From Neocallimastix lanati (nom. inval.) (Eukaryota > Neocallimastigomycota > Neocallimastigomycetes > Neocallimastigales > Neocallimastigaceae), in NCBI GenBank assembly GCA_016946835.1, contig JACVTC010000019.1, positions 132,501-153,500 on the forward strand: a DNA stretch of 21,000 bases, written 5' to 3'. Position numbers and translations under genes: made by a program. Positions 20,668 to 21,000 of this stretch are shown here, piece by piece (position 1 is the stretch's first letter; every line of letters begins with the position of its first letter). The notes beneath the pieces are model-generated. The model ran no database searches. It was not told the origin of the DNA and saw only the letters and a program-made list of their open reading frames with translations.

Positions 20668-21000
20668 TTATTTATTAAATAATTTATATAGTAGTAATAT
20701 AAAAAGGAAAAAAAAAATTTTTTTTTATTTACCCTTCAAAAAAAAAAAAAAAAAAAAAAAAAGAATTGAAAGTATGTTAAATTTTTTTTTTTTATTTATT
20801 AAAAACTTCATTTATAACAAAAATTTAACATATTATATTACTTTCTATTCATTTCATCTTATCGCCTTTTATTATTTAAATATATATACTTTTTTTATTG
20901 TTTCTTTTTCCTTCATTATTAGTAGTATAAAACATTCTTATTATATAAATTATATATTATATATATTTTTTTATTTAATTTGATTTTATCGATAACATTA
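20298..21000. other. AT-rich 3' flank of gene 2, no further gene seen
   Basis: An AATAAA word overlaps the stop codon (20297-20302), but such words are common here. A (TAA)n tract lies at about 20369-20390 and a short (TA)n at 20391-20412. The open frame at 20774-20983 translates into Phe/Tyr/Ile-rich sequence with no domain and is not called. Confidence 0.7.
20626..20664. repeat. T20A19 perfect palindrome
   Basis: Twenty T (20626-20645) are followed directly by nineteen A (20646-20664). This is a self-complementary 38-39 bp stretch, and a second A run of about 26 nt lies at 20738-20762. Confidence 0.92.

Noticed and set aside
20774-20983. Plus-strand 69-codon frame near the right edge
   Set aside because: Phe/Tyr/Ile-rich low-complexity translation with no domain.
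1-21000. Dictyostelid origin
   Set aside because: Base composition and Asn runs would fit, but a gene desert of 13.7 kb and the Fus1-like membrane SH3 protein fit a gut fungus better. Kept as the second possibility, not excluded.

Overview
The window is eukaryotic and extremely AT-rich. Long A and T homopolymers (28 to 35 nt), (TAA)n and (TTTA)n microsatellites and Asn/Ser-rich proteins interrupted by GT-AG introns dominate it. This composition, a 13.7 kb gene-free stretch and a membrane-anchored SH3 protein of fungal Fus1-like design together best fit an anaerobic gut fungus (Neocallimastigomycota). A dictyostelid has similar base composition and Asn runs and cannot be excluded from sequence alone. 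No rRNA, tRNA, CRISPR array or bacterial-type operon is visible.

Layout. Positions 1-300 are the 3' flank of gene 1. Gene 1 (minus strand, 3239 down to 301) can be rebuilt as six exons coding for a 744-residue protein that I do not recognise: low-complexity, Ser/Asn-rich, with three probable coiled coils and several basic-directed phosphorylation motifs. Positions 3240-16941 hold no convincing gene. This stretch contains microsatellites, a fold-back repeat near 7.9-8.4 kb, a small element with Mutator-like features at 10567-10837 flanked by a 9-bp direct repeat, minisatellites and a few small islands of more complex sequence. Gene 2 (plus strand, 16942-20297) can be rebuilt as three exons coding for an 809-residue protein: N-glycosylation-rich N-terminus, one transmembrane helix, a long SP/TP-rich cytosolic region, an SH3 domain split by a 635-nt intron, and a basic Ser-rich tail. 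Positions 20298-21000 are its AT-rich 3' flank.

The two genes are divergently transcribed, away from the gene desert. Nothing in the sequence links their functions. Gene 2 looks like a plasma-membrane signalling or cell-fusion/polarity scaffold (Fus1-type architecture). Gene 1 looks like a phosphoregulated coiled-coil scaffold. All exon joins were made by eye from splice signals and frame continuity; no transcript evidence was available.
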